DNA of 64,000 nt, taken from Lindgomyces ingoldianus. Lineage: Eukaryota > Ascomycota > Dothideomycetes > Pleosporales > Lindgomycetaceae. The position numbers and the translations under genes are program-made. The notes beneath the pieces were generated by a model that was not told the origin of the DNA, made no database searches, and saw nothing but the letters and a program-made list of their open reading frames with translations. This document shows, one piece after another, positions 33,931 to 45,025 of the stretch; the stretch's first letter is position 1; every line of letters starts with the position of its first letter. The DNA lies in the NCBI RefSeq assembly GCF_010093535.1, contig NW_022985179.1, forward strand, positions 438,395 through 502,394, in the 5' to 3' direction.

Positions 33931-36121
33931 CACCGTATTCCAAAAAGACATAGAAACGCAAAAAGATAGACAAGCGAGTGACTAGAGGTAAATAGAAGCT
34001 CAACGAGAAGAGAGATGAGCGAAAAGCATGGAAAGATGATGTACGCCTGCCCACCAAGGAAACCTACAGATCCAATCGCCGGCGATTGCAAACGTTAGCT
34101 TTATGCGAGAGCTGAGAGCGGACGGCCAGCCATGTTTCACTGATTGAAGCTCACTGTGGCTGAGCACAGCAATGACGTTCCACCGTTCCTGACGATCAAT
34201 GCTTCTCTACTCATCCTGTAAGCCGTAACTAGACGATGAGCAAAGCGCTGACTGAAGATTTAACTTCTCCTAAACTAGGAAATTCGCTGTGACCAACGTG
34301 TTTAGCGCCGCGAGATGGAGCTTCGTTGGCTGGATGGAGTGGAGTTGAAGAATGGATAAGAGCTGAAAGTGGAGACTTCTCCTGAAAGCACACGAGCGAA
34401 GTGCACGGACCACCACACGCGTTTGAATTCCGTCCAACCCAAGACGTCGGCAAGCTGCAATCTCGAAACGAAGCTGAACGAGGTTACGAAGAATGTTGCT
34501 CTTCGTTAGTTTCTGTCGCTCGAAATAACTACAGCTGAGCAATAAAGCCCTACTTACTTGGTGCAGTTTGGCCTTTCAACACTTACTACTCGTACGAAGA
34601 CTTACTGGCACATTGGAGAGTTTCGTCTCGCCGAAGCAGCGAAGAAGGCCCACTGGAGTTGGGGAATCAGGCGCGCAATTTCCGTCCCTCGGCGTTTAAA
34701 GAGGCACATCTAAGTGGCGAAGGTGTGCAACAATATTCTGTATTGTTGGCTTTCGTGTGCGGCGTATGTTGGAGACATGTCGCATTCACCAATCACAACC
34801 TCGCCAATGCTTAGCATTTCCACTTCAGGCCTACCTTAAGACCCTGGTAAACGCATCGCCATTGTCTGGTGAGATTTGGAATACTGCCACTTCCATCAGG
34901 ACTCGAAAGCTCAAGTTTACACAATCCCCTAGCGGAGAATGAGGCCACCTAAGAAGTTAACATAGGACAGGATGGGTTAATCGGTGGCACGACTAATACC
35001 TTCTTCGGCGTTGAATGATGCAGTCACACGCCACCAATCTCGCAAAGCGCTGTCTTGATCAATTCAGGAAAACGCTGTCAAATTCCATTACCTGTGTTTA
35101 TGTATAGATATCAAGGCAGCCCCCCCAGTGCTCATGCAGTAACAAAATTCTGTATCCCTCTCGCCCGACACATGCTACACCCTTTTCGCGCGTAATGGAA
35201 TTGTATTAGATGTGGCGCCACTCAAACCTGTTTTGGAAATCGTCCCAAATCCTGCTCAGCATAAACGCAGCGCCTAATCACGCTGGAGCAGGGCGGCTAA
35301 GAGAATACCTGGGTCAGATGAGGCTGGATGGCCTCAGCCTTCGCGCGTGATCCCAGGCAATAGCGTTTGTTTCGCTTGTTTCATCGAATCCTCTTCCTCA
35401 TCTCACTAAGCTGCATGAAGCTGCTCGCCATATTACCAAGTCTGGACAGGTGTGCCGATAAGCAAGCCTACGGCAAGGCCACCACGGGAAACCAGATAGC
35501 TTACTGGACCTACTCCGTGCCCGTACACATTAGCATTACCCGTTTGAATATAAGCAGACTATCTCTTTGAGGGAGTAGTTCGAAGACTTGAGAATTTTTC
35601 TGCCGGATGACTTCTCTCTTCCGTTCTTCTAGACGTATGAAGGGTGCTAACTGCACAGAGGGTAGGAATAGTTAGACACAGGATTCGAGACTGCATCATG
35701 ACGTATCCTAGTTCGTTGCGAAGGAATATGCGAGGCTTACACCATCGGCAATATGGAAGGACTCTTTAACCTTAAACTTTGGAAAAATATTCTCTCCGAG
35801 GCATTAAGATGGCCATTTTCCCGGGAGCTGTCTCGGCCGCTTTAAAGCATGGAAATTTCGCATACAGGATCATCTGTTGCCCGCCCCCAAATCTGGTGAT
35901 CATGAGGCTGGGAAAATGTAACCCTCGATGTTAGGCCCAACCCTCTCGCTTCAATCATGAGACTCACTCATCCTTCGCACAGCTCCAGTGTTGCAACCTA
36001 TCCACAATTAACACAAAGGGTTAATCTTCCCAGTCAAAAATTCATGTTCAACAACCCCCCGAATACTCTTCCACCTCGTTCTCGCATCTTCCTCCGCATC
36101 AAAAGAATACAACCAGCGATT
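33931..36121. other. Intergenic region, about 2.2 kb
   Basis: No gene is supported on either strand. ORFs here are under 100 codons and lack motifs. The region is the promoter side of the adenylation gene and the 3' side of the monooxygenase. Confidence 0.45.
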
Positions 36122-37427
36122 CTAGCAGAGTTTAGCAAACACCCTAAACTCCCAAGAGACGTTACTAACCTTAATCTTGACATCCTCAGGGTCAATTTCC
36201 CTCTCCTCATCCGCCCCCTTCAGCACTCCATGCCACCGATCCCTCAAATCCTCGCCATTCGTCTGACTCTGCCTAGTCCGTCCAAACCTCAACTTTTCAT
36301 AGCACCTCGTCGCAATCTTAACCTCTTCCTTGCCCTTAATTAAATCCAGGCACGTGGCCAGCACGCCCGCGCTCTCAACCGCCTGACTTGCGCCCTGTGC
36401 ACTCGTTGGCAAATGTGCATGGCAAGAATCACCCAACAACACAATGCGATGGCCACCAGGAGAAACCCATGTAGGGAGCGGTTCGCGGTAGCAGATTTTC
36501 CAGTCCAGACATTTCTCCGTCTTCTTCACAATTTCACGGATATCTGGATCCAAGTCCCCCACCAACCTCCGCACTTCCTCCATATCGCCTGGCTGAAACC
36601 AACTCTCAGGCACATCTCCGTCATCCTTATGCGTAATGATCCAATTGAATTCCTCTCCACCCCTCAGCGTATTCTGCACAAGATGCATATCCGGACCGAT
36701 CCAGAAATTCACACAATCTCGTCCTAAGTACTTATTACAAGCAGGGTCCTCTTTCATACTCTGATCCGGTTTAAAGAACGCCCGAAAACACGCATATCCG
36801 CTTGAAACGGGGTCATCTTGCATGTTGAGGACGAGGGGACGGGCAAGGGATTTGATGCCATCTGCCGCGACAATGACATCTGCACTGAGTTTCTCACCCG
36901 ATTTGAGCGTGATGCTGGGTTGGGGTTCTGTGTCTTCGTACGCTACAACTTCGCTGTCCATTCGAACTGGAATGCCTCTCTGATCAACCCACTTTAGAAA
37001 AACGTCGTGGTAGTCCCCTCGGTGACCAATGTACCCAGCCATGTCCATCAGCGGTTGGACAGCAAGCACTTTTCCATCCTTCCATCGTCGGATACTCATG
37101 TCTGGAGCCTGGTTTCCAATGTTTTTGATGTCGGAGACGTTACAATCCCATTTTTCTAGTAGGCTGAAGGCATTGTCGCCAAGACCGAGGGAGTCGCCTA
37201 GACGGCCAAATTGCCGTACTTTGTCGAGGACGCATAGAACGCGATGGCCGTGGTGGTGTAGGGCGATTGCGGCTGCACAGCCGCCCAGGCCGGCACCTAT
37301 TACGATCGCTGGGGGAGGTTTAGAATTGGGTGTGGGTTGTGGTGCTGTTGGGGAAATGTGGAAGGAGAGTACCTGTGAGTGGGGGATCGTGAGGAGACGA
37401 TGGAAGTTTGGAAGGCTGTAGATCCAT
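36122..37427 (-). CDS. FAD-dependent monooxygenase (salicylate-hydroxylase-like)
   Basis: Exons 37427-37373 and 37308-36122 give 413 aa. The 64-nt intron has donor GTACTC, a CTAAAC branch and acceptor CCCAG. FAD binding: GAGLGG at 23-28 in AIVIGAGLGGCAAAIALHHH; the DG motif in VIVAADGIKSLARPLV; and the second FAD motif GHRIVLLGDSCHAHLPTSAQ followed by GASQAVESAG. CFRAFF fits class A flavin hydroxylases that use NAD(P)H and O2 on phenols. It lies 414 bp from the VAO-type gene, same strand, so joint action on an aromatic compound is plausible but inferred. Confidence 0.87.
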
Positions 37428-37841
37428 TGTGAAAGTTCTAAGGGAAGAAACTAAGGATAAGGACAAAGACTTAGTATCAAGGACGGTGGTTTAGTGTGAG
37501 ATATGAGGTCGAAATTAAGCCACTGTAGAGACTCCAGATTACCAACGAAGCAATTGGAGAAGCCACAGGGGTGTCTGCGGAATTATTCCTCTGCGTCCCC
37601 ACGTGTTACCCCAGTGCGTCGAAGTTCGGGACGTCCCCCGCGCGCAAGAATGTGGGGTTGAGGTGGATGATCGGCATTTAACTTACTGCAATTGCCCGTG
37701 TTACGGGTGGGACATCTCATGAAGGAGCTCAGACGCGTACAACCGAAGGACGATGTTGGAAACTAAATAGGTGGAGTAGCAAGTGTGCACGTTATCAGAA
37801 GTAGAAGTGACTTGAATGGTTGGTATATGGCAAGGGATGTG
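37428..37841. other. Intergenic region between VAO-type gene and monooxygenase
   Basis: 414 bp holding the 3' end of the VAO gene and the promoter of the monooxygenase. No gene and no clear motif. Confidence 0.45.
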
Positions 37842-39656
37842 CTATAGCTTTGGAGAAATTGTGCCACCACCAACAGCTCTCTCAACTTCACTACCTATGA
37901 GCTGCCACCCCTTTCCCCTGTAATTCTTGGGCCAAATGCCATTGCGACCTGGGGCAAGGATGCCATTGGGATCTAGGGCATCTTTAATCGTTTCATTAAA
38001 CCTCATTAGAGCATTGTTATTCCATTTGTACGTCCCGGCAACTTGATCAGCAAACAAGATATGAGTCCGGTACTCCCCATACCCCTCCTTCGCAGCGGCG
38101 GCGATTAGTTCTCTCATCAATCCAGCTGCTCTTCTCTTCTCGTCATTCGATGCACGGTCGTAGATGATGTTTGCAATGTAGTGCATCTCTCTGCCTGCCA
38201 CGCACAAAGTCGGAAAGAGGTCGAACCCGTACTTCCTGTGCAGGCGGACGTTGATGTCGTGGACTATCTTCGCATCTTCAGCACGGGTGGGTGTGATGGG
38301 AGAGAAGAACAAATGAGCAGCGTTCGGTTTCCAGTTTAGCCAATCCAATTCCCGGAGCACGGGAACCCCGCTGCAGACAAGAGCTCGGGAATGGATGTAA
38401 TGATCCACGGGAAGGTCCTTCGGAAGGAAGAATTTAGATCCCTTGATCTTAGAAAAGGCTGATTTGATCATATCGAGCTGAGAATTTATACCCGCATCAT
38501 CTCCGTACTGTGTGCCATAGAAGACCCACGAACACTCTCCACATGGTAATTGTGCTGCATGCTTGCGGACGACTTCTCTCGGGATAGGAGAAGGCCCAGA
38601 ATACCAATGCGACTTGGGCAAGCCAGTCACATTGAGCTCCTGGACGACATGGCGGAGCTGTGGGATATTGCCGAGAATGCGTTTTTGAGCAAGGGGTCTA
38701 ATGACTTCGACGATATCCGGGAAGTCCTCGTCCCTCGGAAAGGTGATCATATACGACTGATGGGCGGTCTCATGCATCAGCCAGAAGCCCATTTGACAAA
38801 CAATACCGAAGTTGCTCTGCGAAAAGATGCCGTCAGAGTAGGGACCGTAGGCGGGCTGGAAAGACTGCCAGGTGGGATTGTCGACGCCGTCCTTGCCTGG
38901 CAGTGCCCCCATCCCCGTTCGCAGGAGCTCGCCGTTCGGGAGGACGACTTCCATGCCGCAATGGTTTGCGAAATGGTCGCCCATAGGCGTGTAGCCAACG
39001 CCGCGATCGATGGCGTTCCCGAGAACGCTACCCCCGCCAAGATCAGGTGTGTCAATCCACAGAGGTAGCTGCCTCCGTTGGATCTCCTCGTACAGTGCAA
39101 AGTACGACACGCCGGGCTCGACGACGCATGACGCGTTTTCTGGGTCTATGTCCACAATGCGGTTCATCTTCTTGCCCAGGTCCACAACCACTGCGCCTGG
39201 CACGCGTGGAGCGCTGCCCCCATATCCGACATTTCTGCCCATCGAGATAGGGTATATTGGAATGGCGTGTAGGTTTGCCCATTTAACAACAACTTGGACC
39301 TCTGCGGTCGATGCAGGATAGACAACAGCGCTGCAAACGAGATCCTCTTGGTCGACGACGTGGAAGGCATCGTGCGTGTTCGGATGTTCAAGATACCAGC
39401 CATCGACAAGTGGCTGGTCGTTAAGGGCAACATTCTCAGCGCCAATATCACATCTTAACGATGCGATGGCTTTGTCGAACGCATCGCGAGACGTGCCAGG
39501 AGGTAATCGCACGTTGCACCGTCGGGGTACGCTTTCCGGAAGCGTTTTGTTAGACCATAGTCGGTCCTTCGCCTCTTGGGCGATTGAGGCGAGCCGCTCT
39601 GGCACACCGCTGTACTTTTCGGAGAGGGTGGGTGGAGGCGGTTGATGTGTGCTCAT
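37842..39656 (-). CDS. Vanillyl-alcohol oxidase family flavoenzyme
   Basis: Single exon, 604 aa, slightly longer than the 560-aa Penicillium enzyme. The FAD domain contains VYPASTAEVQVVVKWANLHA, PIYPISMGRNVGYGGSAPRV and WIDTPDLGGGSVLGNAIDRG, the last holding the Asp that is catalytic in vanillyl-alcohol oxidase. The C-terminus ends with ALMRFNETIKDALDPNGILA and PGRNGIWPKNYRGKGW, the usual closing block of the family. GVGYTPMGDHF has Met where the canonical sequence, as I recall, has Tyr. The enzyme should oxidise 4-alkylphenols or phenolic alcohols with O2, giving aldehydes and peroxide. With the adjacent FAD monooxygenase it suggests phenolic-compound breakdown. No signal peptide, so intracellular or peroxisomal; the C-terminal -PKL is not a strong PTS1. 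Confidence 0.9.
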   Translation of the reverse strand: MSTHQPPPPTLSEKYSGVPERLASIAQEAKDRLWSNKTLPESVPRRCNVRLPPGTSRDAFDKAIASLRCDIGAENVALNDQPLVDGWYLEHPNTHDAFHVVDQEDLVCSAVVYPASTAEVQVVVKWANLHAIPIYPISMGRNVGYGGSAPRVPGAVVVDLGKKMNRIVDIDPENASCVVEPGVSYFALYEEIQRRQLPLWIDTPDLGGGSVLGNAIDRGVGYTPMGDHFANHCGMEVVLPNGELLRTGMGALPGKDGVDNPTWQSFQPAYGPYSDGIFSQSNFGIVCQMGFWLMHETAHQSYMITFPRDEDFPDIVEVIRPLAQKRILGNIPQLRHVVQELNVTGLPKSHWYSGPSPIPREVVRKHAAQLPCGECSWVFYGTQYGDDAGINSQLDMIKSAFSKIKGSKFFLPKDLPVDHYIHSRALVCSGVPVLRELDWLNWKPNAAHLFFSPITPTRAEDAKIVHDINVRLHRKYGFDLFPTLCVAGREMHYIANIIYDRASNDEKRRAAGLMRELIAAAAKEGYGEYRTHILFADQVAGTYKWNNNALMRFNETIKDALDPNGILAPGRNGIWPKNYRGKGWQLIGSEVERAVGGGTISPKL

Positions 39657-39824
39657 CGTCCAAGCTGGTCGTCACAAAGAGGCGGCATTGTCGACATTTT
39701 AACGTACAGGAGGGGAGCATGTACCCCAATTCCGCGACAAGTGCAGGGGTGGAGCTATGTGGGGAACTTTGGGAGAATTGGGGTTCTTCTCACGTGCTCC
39801 TCTAGAATTCAGGTCAGATCCAAT

Positions 39825-41321
39825 CATGGCACATTTAGTGCATGAACCGCTGTTCGGAAACGCTGTTTATGAATGCCTGTCTTATATTTGGGGTTCTTCT
39901 AATGCTAACCATGAGAGGCTATTGAATAGCCAGATCTTCCCTATCATACGCAACTTAGACCATGGGTTGAGAAACTGAGGAAATCCCCATACTCTGGCTG
40001 TGCTTTGGTGAGTTCAATGCTTGCTTCCGTAGTGTACACCCATTCATGTAATAATGACAACACAGGATTAACGCAATTTGTATTAACCAATCTGTTGCCC
40101 GGAAAAAGAGTAGGTAGGTCACTCATATTCACAATGTATGAGCATGCTGAGTCTGCTCTCATGTGGCTCGGCCCGTCAGACGGGGATAATGACATCACCA
40201 TGGACTTCATCAACGAGATCTTCAAAACACCTGAATAGGAACTGCTACTCATAATACCGGGCCAAGAATACCACATTAACTACTCGCCTCGCACTCAAAT
40301 AACCTTCGTTGCATTGTACAGATTGCTCATAAGACCCTGGGCTGTGTAGGAAGTTGCCATATCTTTGAACCCGATTGCTTGGACAGAAGCGAGTGTCGCG
40401 GTTTGCTCTTGAGGAGATGTCGCACTTCGCTCAAAAGCAAATCGAAGACTTCCGCGCGAATAGCCTGGTTTTGATCAGAGCTTACCTCAGGACATGGGCT
40501 TTGTGCTTGGTCCAATTAAACTACACCCATCGATTAAACTACCACCGCTACCTCCAAGAAACCAACATACGAGCTAGCATTATTCGTCTCGCACTCTCCA
40601 CATAGCGAAGCGATTGCAGTAACGCACGGGATAAGTTCTACGGTCTTTGGGACCTAGCTACCGACACTCGCCTCCCCCACATGAACCCCGATTACTCAAC
40701 CCGCTTGTAGAGGTATATACCAAAACGTGCACATCCCTCTATAATAGTACAGAAACCACATGCGTGACCCAAGCCTGCTCCTGTGAAGATGGTTTCCCAA
40801 CCTGGTGTCCAGGCCGGCAACATAAACCGATCCGACACACTGATCCAAATGCCCTACCACCAACCAGCTTCCTAGAAGACATCCTGGATCTAAACCGCCT
40901 GCTGCATCAAGACACTCGAGGCCCGCACCCCGCGTACGGATTCTTCTTCAACGATAAAACTCTAACGTGTGCTGGCATTCACATCAACACAGTTACCCAC
41001 ATTATCGATGTCGAGAGTAATACGAATATCGCAGTGATTGCACGATGGCTGGACATCGCACGGCGGTTCGCTTATGTGGCTATATGTCCCCCTTCGAATA
41101 TGGCTGCAACTTGCTCTAGGGTTGTCAATACGCATGACCAACAATGTTGCTGCTATGCCATCGAACGGCTTCTTGCATCCCGGGATGTTCAAGGGATGCT
41201 CGAGGCCGTCGGGTTCATAGACGTGGTTTTAGAAATTACTCTTACAACATTAAAAACAAGGGAAGACTGTTTACTTAATTGCACAAGTTCTTTTGCTAGT
41301 TATCACTTTCTTCCAACTTAA
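39825..41321 (+). pseudogene. HET-domain (heterokaryon incompatibility) gene, broken
   Basis: Blocks of a HET protein occur in order in different frames. YECLSYIWGSS (from about 39870) is the opening LSYVWG motif. A second stretch has VLTNLLPGKRVGRSLIFTMY and HAESALMWLGPSDGDND, the CINQ-to-WLGPSD region. Near 40630-40700 NARDKFYGLWDLATD then RLPHMNPDYS is the usual RDKIYGLLGLA segment; it shifts by one base into PLVEVYTKTCTSLYNSTETT. Stops interrupt it, including one after FKTPE (40236). A last open segment reaches 41321. HET genes control allorecognition-triggered cell death in fungi; this copy cannot make a full protein. Confidence 0.8.
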
Positions 41322-42428
41322 TTAATATTCCACCAATACCATCATAGGTGTAGGATCATACCGCAGGAGTGAGCATTGGGTGCGTTGCCATTTTGTAACG
41401 AAGCCTGGAGGCTCCCTCGAGCGCGCGAAAACTCGTTGAAATTGTTTTGCTACTAGTTTACGGCGCGGCGCTAGGTGTGTAGCATTAAGAGAAAGAGTGT
41501 ATAAATACGATAAGAAAGGTGTATCATATGTACGAATAATTTTTGTTTTTCCCTAAGGATGTGTCTCTTGAGCTCATAATCTGCCAAAGAACATAAAGTG
41601 AGCGTTGTAAAGTAACAGATTAACAGTGGTCTAGCAATAGCTACAATTACAAGATATATCCAGGCGTTAGCAAGCAGATGTAAGAGCAGGACAGTAGTTG
41701 TATGCTTATCCCAACATTTCAACTCCTTTCCACAGCCACACCAAACCACCTATCCTCCCGTGGATAGGAAACTCGAACCACAGTATCCGCCTGTGTCTGT
41801 GTCAAACACCGTTTCACCCATAGTACCCATCCAGCCTTACGAAACAAGCACCGTCTCCACTATCGGTCGATCGAAAGCGCCACGACCGCTCTCGCCAAAA
41901 AAGCACCAAAGGAACACAGTTGTTCCGAAACCTACTGTTCTGCCGACTAAAACTATCGATTTCCGCTTTCGTCACCTTATCATGTTGCCGTTAAACCCGA
42001 TTAGCCTTCAGAGTCTTATATATGAGGCACTCACACAATTCGCAGTCCCTCTTAAGTTCAGTTCTTAATATGTCGTAAAATCAAATACAAAACACAGGAT
42101 TGTATCACAAGTGCAGTAGGTAGAACAGAACCAAACAATTCAAGAACAGCTTTTAAGCAAAACAATCCAGACTCGCTTTATTTACAAAACCACCCCTGCT
42201 CCTCTAAGCGCGGGGGGCTCTCCCTTCACCAATCTATCTACTGCATTAGATTGAAAGGAGCGTATCGGTGAGTATTTACAACGAGAATCCAAAAAGTTGA
42301 TCAACCATCAAACCATCAATCATGAAAAAAACGCTCCCAACTGCTCCTATCAAAGCTCGTCTGGATCGCTTCTGTGCCGATCCTCGGGATATTGCCCAGC
42401 AAACACCCGTATGCTCCACATGAGACGT
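41322..42428. other. Intergenic region, about 1.1 kb
   Basis: No confident gene. A 102-codon plus-strand ORF at 41760-42068 ends with FRHLIMLPLNPISLQSLIYE, which vaguely recalls the start of fungal F-box-like or LPxE-IR-x-x-IY proteins, but nothing extends it. Probably a relic or chance. Confidence 0.35.
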
Positions 42429-43418
42429 TTACTCGGCCTCAGGCTTGCCAAGGATACCACGGGCCATGTGCCTCTTTCGGAGGTTGTACTCAATAGCGCG
42501 CTTCTTGGCAGCCGCGCTCTGGGTGAAAGCGGCTGAGCCGCCGAAGGGACCGGCGAGGGCAGCGTTCTGCATGCGGACAATGCACACGTTGGACGCGCCA
42601 CCGGCGGTGCCGGAGCAGGTCATGCCTTGGGGCATAGCGACCTAGAATTAGTCGTTAGTAGACGGAGGAGGATGGGCAAGGGGAAGAGGGTGTAGCGTAC
42701 CTTGACTGGGAAGTCCATAACTGAAGCACCAGAAAGACCACCAATGCCGATTCCGGGAACATCCTGCATGACCTTTGCGTCCTGGAACGCAGCAGGGTCG
42801 GTACCCGCGCTAGTAGCATCAATCTGAGCGGTCAAGGGGCCAGCGCCGTCCTGGTTGACCTGGTGGAAGGTCATGGTGATAGTGCCGTCATCAGCAGTCG
42901 TTGGAAGACCAGATGTCGCACCCTGGCCAGCAGCCTTGGAGACACCACTCTCGGCGGTACCAGCGGGGGTCTTGGTGCCCTGGGCAGAAGCAGCGCCACC
43001 AGCACCACCAGCCTTTGCACCACCGCCAGTGAGGGCATCGAGAAGACCACGCTTGTTAGCTGTGGTGGCAGCGCCTCCGGTGGCGCCGGTACCCATGAAG
43101 GTGGCGATGGCAGAAGCAGCATCGACTGGGCCGCCACCGTTGGTGCGGCCAAGAGCAGATGCCTTCTGGGTGCCCATCTCCTTGGTTCGGATGATGGAGG
43201 TGTCGGCCTCAGAGCCGCAGCGGGGAGAGGCGCAGTCTCGGGGAGTGCCGTCGGCGACTGGCTCTCTGTTAGTGGATGTGAATGAGGAATGTAAAAGACG
43301 AAGGCATACCGGAGAGACCAGGCATGTTGACACCGTTCGCGCCCTGGACCTCAGTGATGACACCGTGAGCGGAAGCGTGGGCAGCAATAGCCGCAATCAA
43401 AGCCAATGAGTAACGCAT
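42429..43418 (-). CDS. GEgh16 / Gas1-type secreted protein (DUF3129-like)
   Basis: Exons 43418-43310, 43257-42701 and 42641-42429 give 292 aa; introns are 52 and 59 nt with donors GTATGC and GTACGC. Residues 1-18 are a signal peptide ending ASA, then HGVITEVQGANGVNMPGLSV, the family start with a mature N-terminal His. Conserved blocks are DGTPRDCASPRCGSEADTSI, KEMGTQKASALGRTNGGGPV, a Gly/Ala-rich middle, DGTITMTFHQVNQDGAGPLT, and QGMTCSGTAGGASNVCIVRM with paired Cys. The family takes its names from powdery-mildew and rice-blast genes expressed in appressoria, where some members help penetration. Members are also widespread in non-pathogens. A cell-surface or secreted role is inferred; this does not show pathogenicity. 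Confidence 0.88.
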
Positions 43419-43635
43419 GTTGCTTGATGTGTGATGTGAAGAATAGGATCCGGAGTGGATATTAATATGCAATATGAAGATTCTTGAAAGGATCGATGAG
43501 AGACGAGCTTTGATCAGACAATTAAACAAGCGACCTGCGCAAGAGAAGGTGTAATTAAGGGAAGGGGAAGCGAGTCTGGATGATTGCTGAAGAAGCTGAT
43601 GGTGATGAGGCTTGTATTCGGGGCAGATTCATCAA

Positions 43636-43644
43636 CCTTATATA
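43636..43644 (-). promoter_or_regulatory. TATA box of the GEgh16-type gene
   Basis: Minus-strand TATATAAGG, 218 bp upstream of the start codon and matching the box before the DUF1993 gene. Confidence 0.55.
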
Positions 43645-45025
43645 CTCGACTTTGGCGCCATTGGATACCGAGCAAAGCTTGAGCATAGAACAAGCTTCCT
43701 GGACTTGTACAGTCCCGTCGACGTGTGCCTAGAATAGCCACATCCGAGAGCCCCTGTTGGTATGCGCGAAGACTATGCTCCTGTGTGCTGTTCCCAAAGG
43801 GAAAACCGGCATGAGACAGGAAGCAGCAAGTCCAAAGCAGTCATTGAGACAAACGTAGTCGAACCATATCCGTTACCGCACCACTAAAATGGCTCCCGCT
43901 AGGGCCCCAGCAGCGGAAGCGATCGACTCCAGGAAGATGCGCTAGGTCGTTCCTCGTCGATGGACAATGTGGAGGACGGAATAATGTTATCGCGGTCACG
44001 GAAAAACGCATTGACGTTTTGGATCTGGTGAAGTCAAAATGGGCCATGGTGTTTCGGGCAGCCAGCAAGATGCTAAACTTATCTGATTCAAAACGTAAAC
44101 TCCACGAGAAAAGTTTGAAGCACGTTTTGACCTATGGGAGACTTTATCGTTAATGAAGTTCCGAGGCTGGGTCGTTTTTGACCGAGGGAACCAGCATAAT
44201 TCAGCGAGCATCATTGTAGCTGAGGCGTTTCGAAGAACGGGGAGAAGAGGCGCAGCACTCTCAAGCTGCCACACTCCATGGTAGGTGTTGTGCGATCGGG
44301 CAGTAGGAAGTTTAGCCTCAGGATGCAGGGTCTGGCGAGGCTCGTTGAAGCAGCATCCTCAATTGCGAATGCAAGTTCAAGGACGGATGAAGCTGTGCAT
44401 CCGATCCTAGAGGCGTCTTGTTTGGTTTGCACACAGCTGTTTCCCTTGCCGGTACCCGACTCTTCCTCAAAATCATCAATCTGTCACAACTTCATACAAC
44501 ATAACTGCAGATCATCAACATGTTCGCCAAAAAAGACATTCCAAATAGCTGTCAATCTTACCCTTATCTTTCTCCCACTGGGTGTCGCTCTGGCTTCTCC
44601 ATTCAGCAAACACTACCATTAGCAAAACACTTAATGGAGCACACTCAACCCTAAAGCGACTGAACCGAGGAAATTGAGTTTGAAGACAATTGAGGTGTGG
44701 TGTTTCGGTATCGTGAGGTGAAACTTCAGATGGTTTGAAATGTACTGTTTCTTGGCACGATCCCATCCCACCTAGGGTTTCCAGTGGCATATTTAGATTG
44801 TTTCAGGAACTCCATTAACATAGCCTCTCCACATTATTCATCCCGTGGTCGAGGCGACTTCTCTTCTCTCCAATCACAGTCCGCAGAATGCGAAATCGAG
44901 ATGCAGCCTCAGCACCCAAAAACTGGGAATCGCGGAGTCACGAAGAACAAAATTCCCGAGGCCCGTTTGAAAACACCCCGGGAGGCCTCTGCGCCTGCGG
45001 CCGAATTTCCGAGCCCTTGGCATAT
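43645..45025. other. Intergenic region, about 1.4 kb
   Basis: No gene is supported. It contains promoter DNA for the GEgh16-type gene and the 3' side of the CNOT11 gene. ORFs are short and motif-free. Confidence 0.45.

Noticed and set aside
38550..39068. 172-codon plus-strand ORF
   Set aside because: Antisense to the VAO-type gene, with no domain.
31976..39656. Complete secondary-metabolite gene cluster
   Set aside because: The adenylation-domain gene lacks carrier and release domains, no other core enzyme or transporter lies between 32 and 40 kb, and 2.2 kb separates it from the flavoenzymes. A cluster remains only a hypothesis.
42855..43409. 184-codon plus-strand ORF
   Set aside because: Antisense shadow of the GEgh16-type gene.
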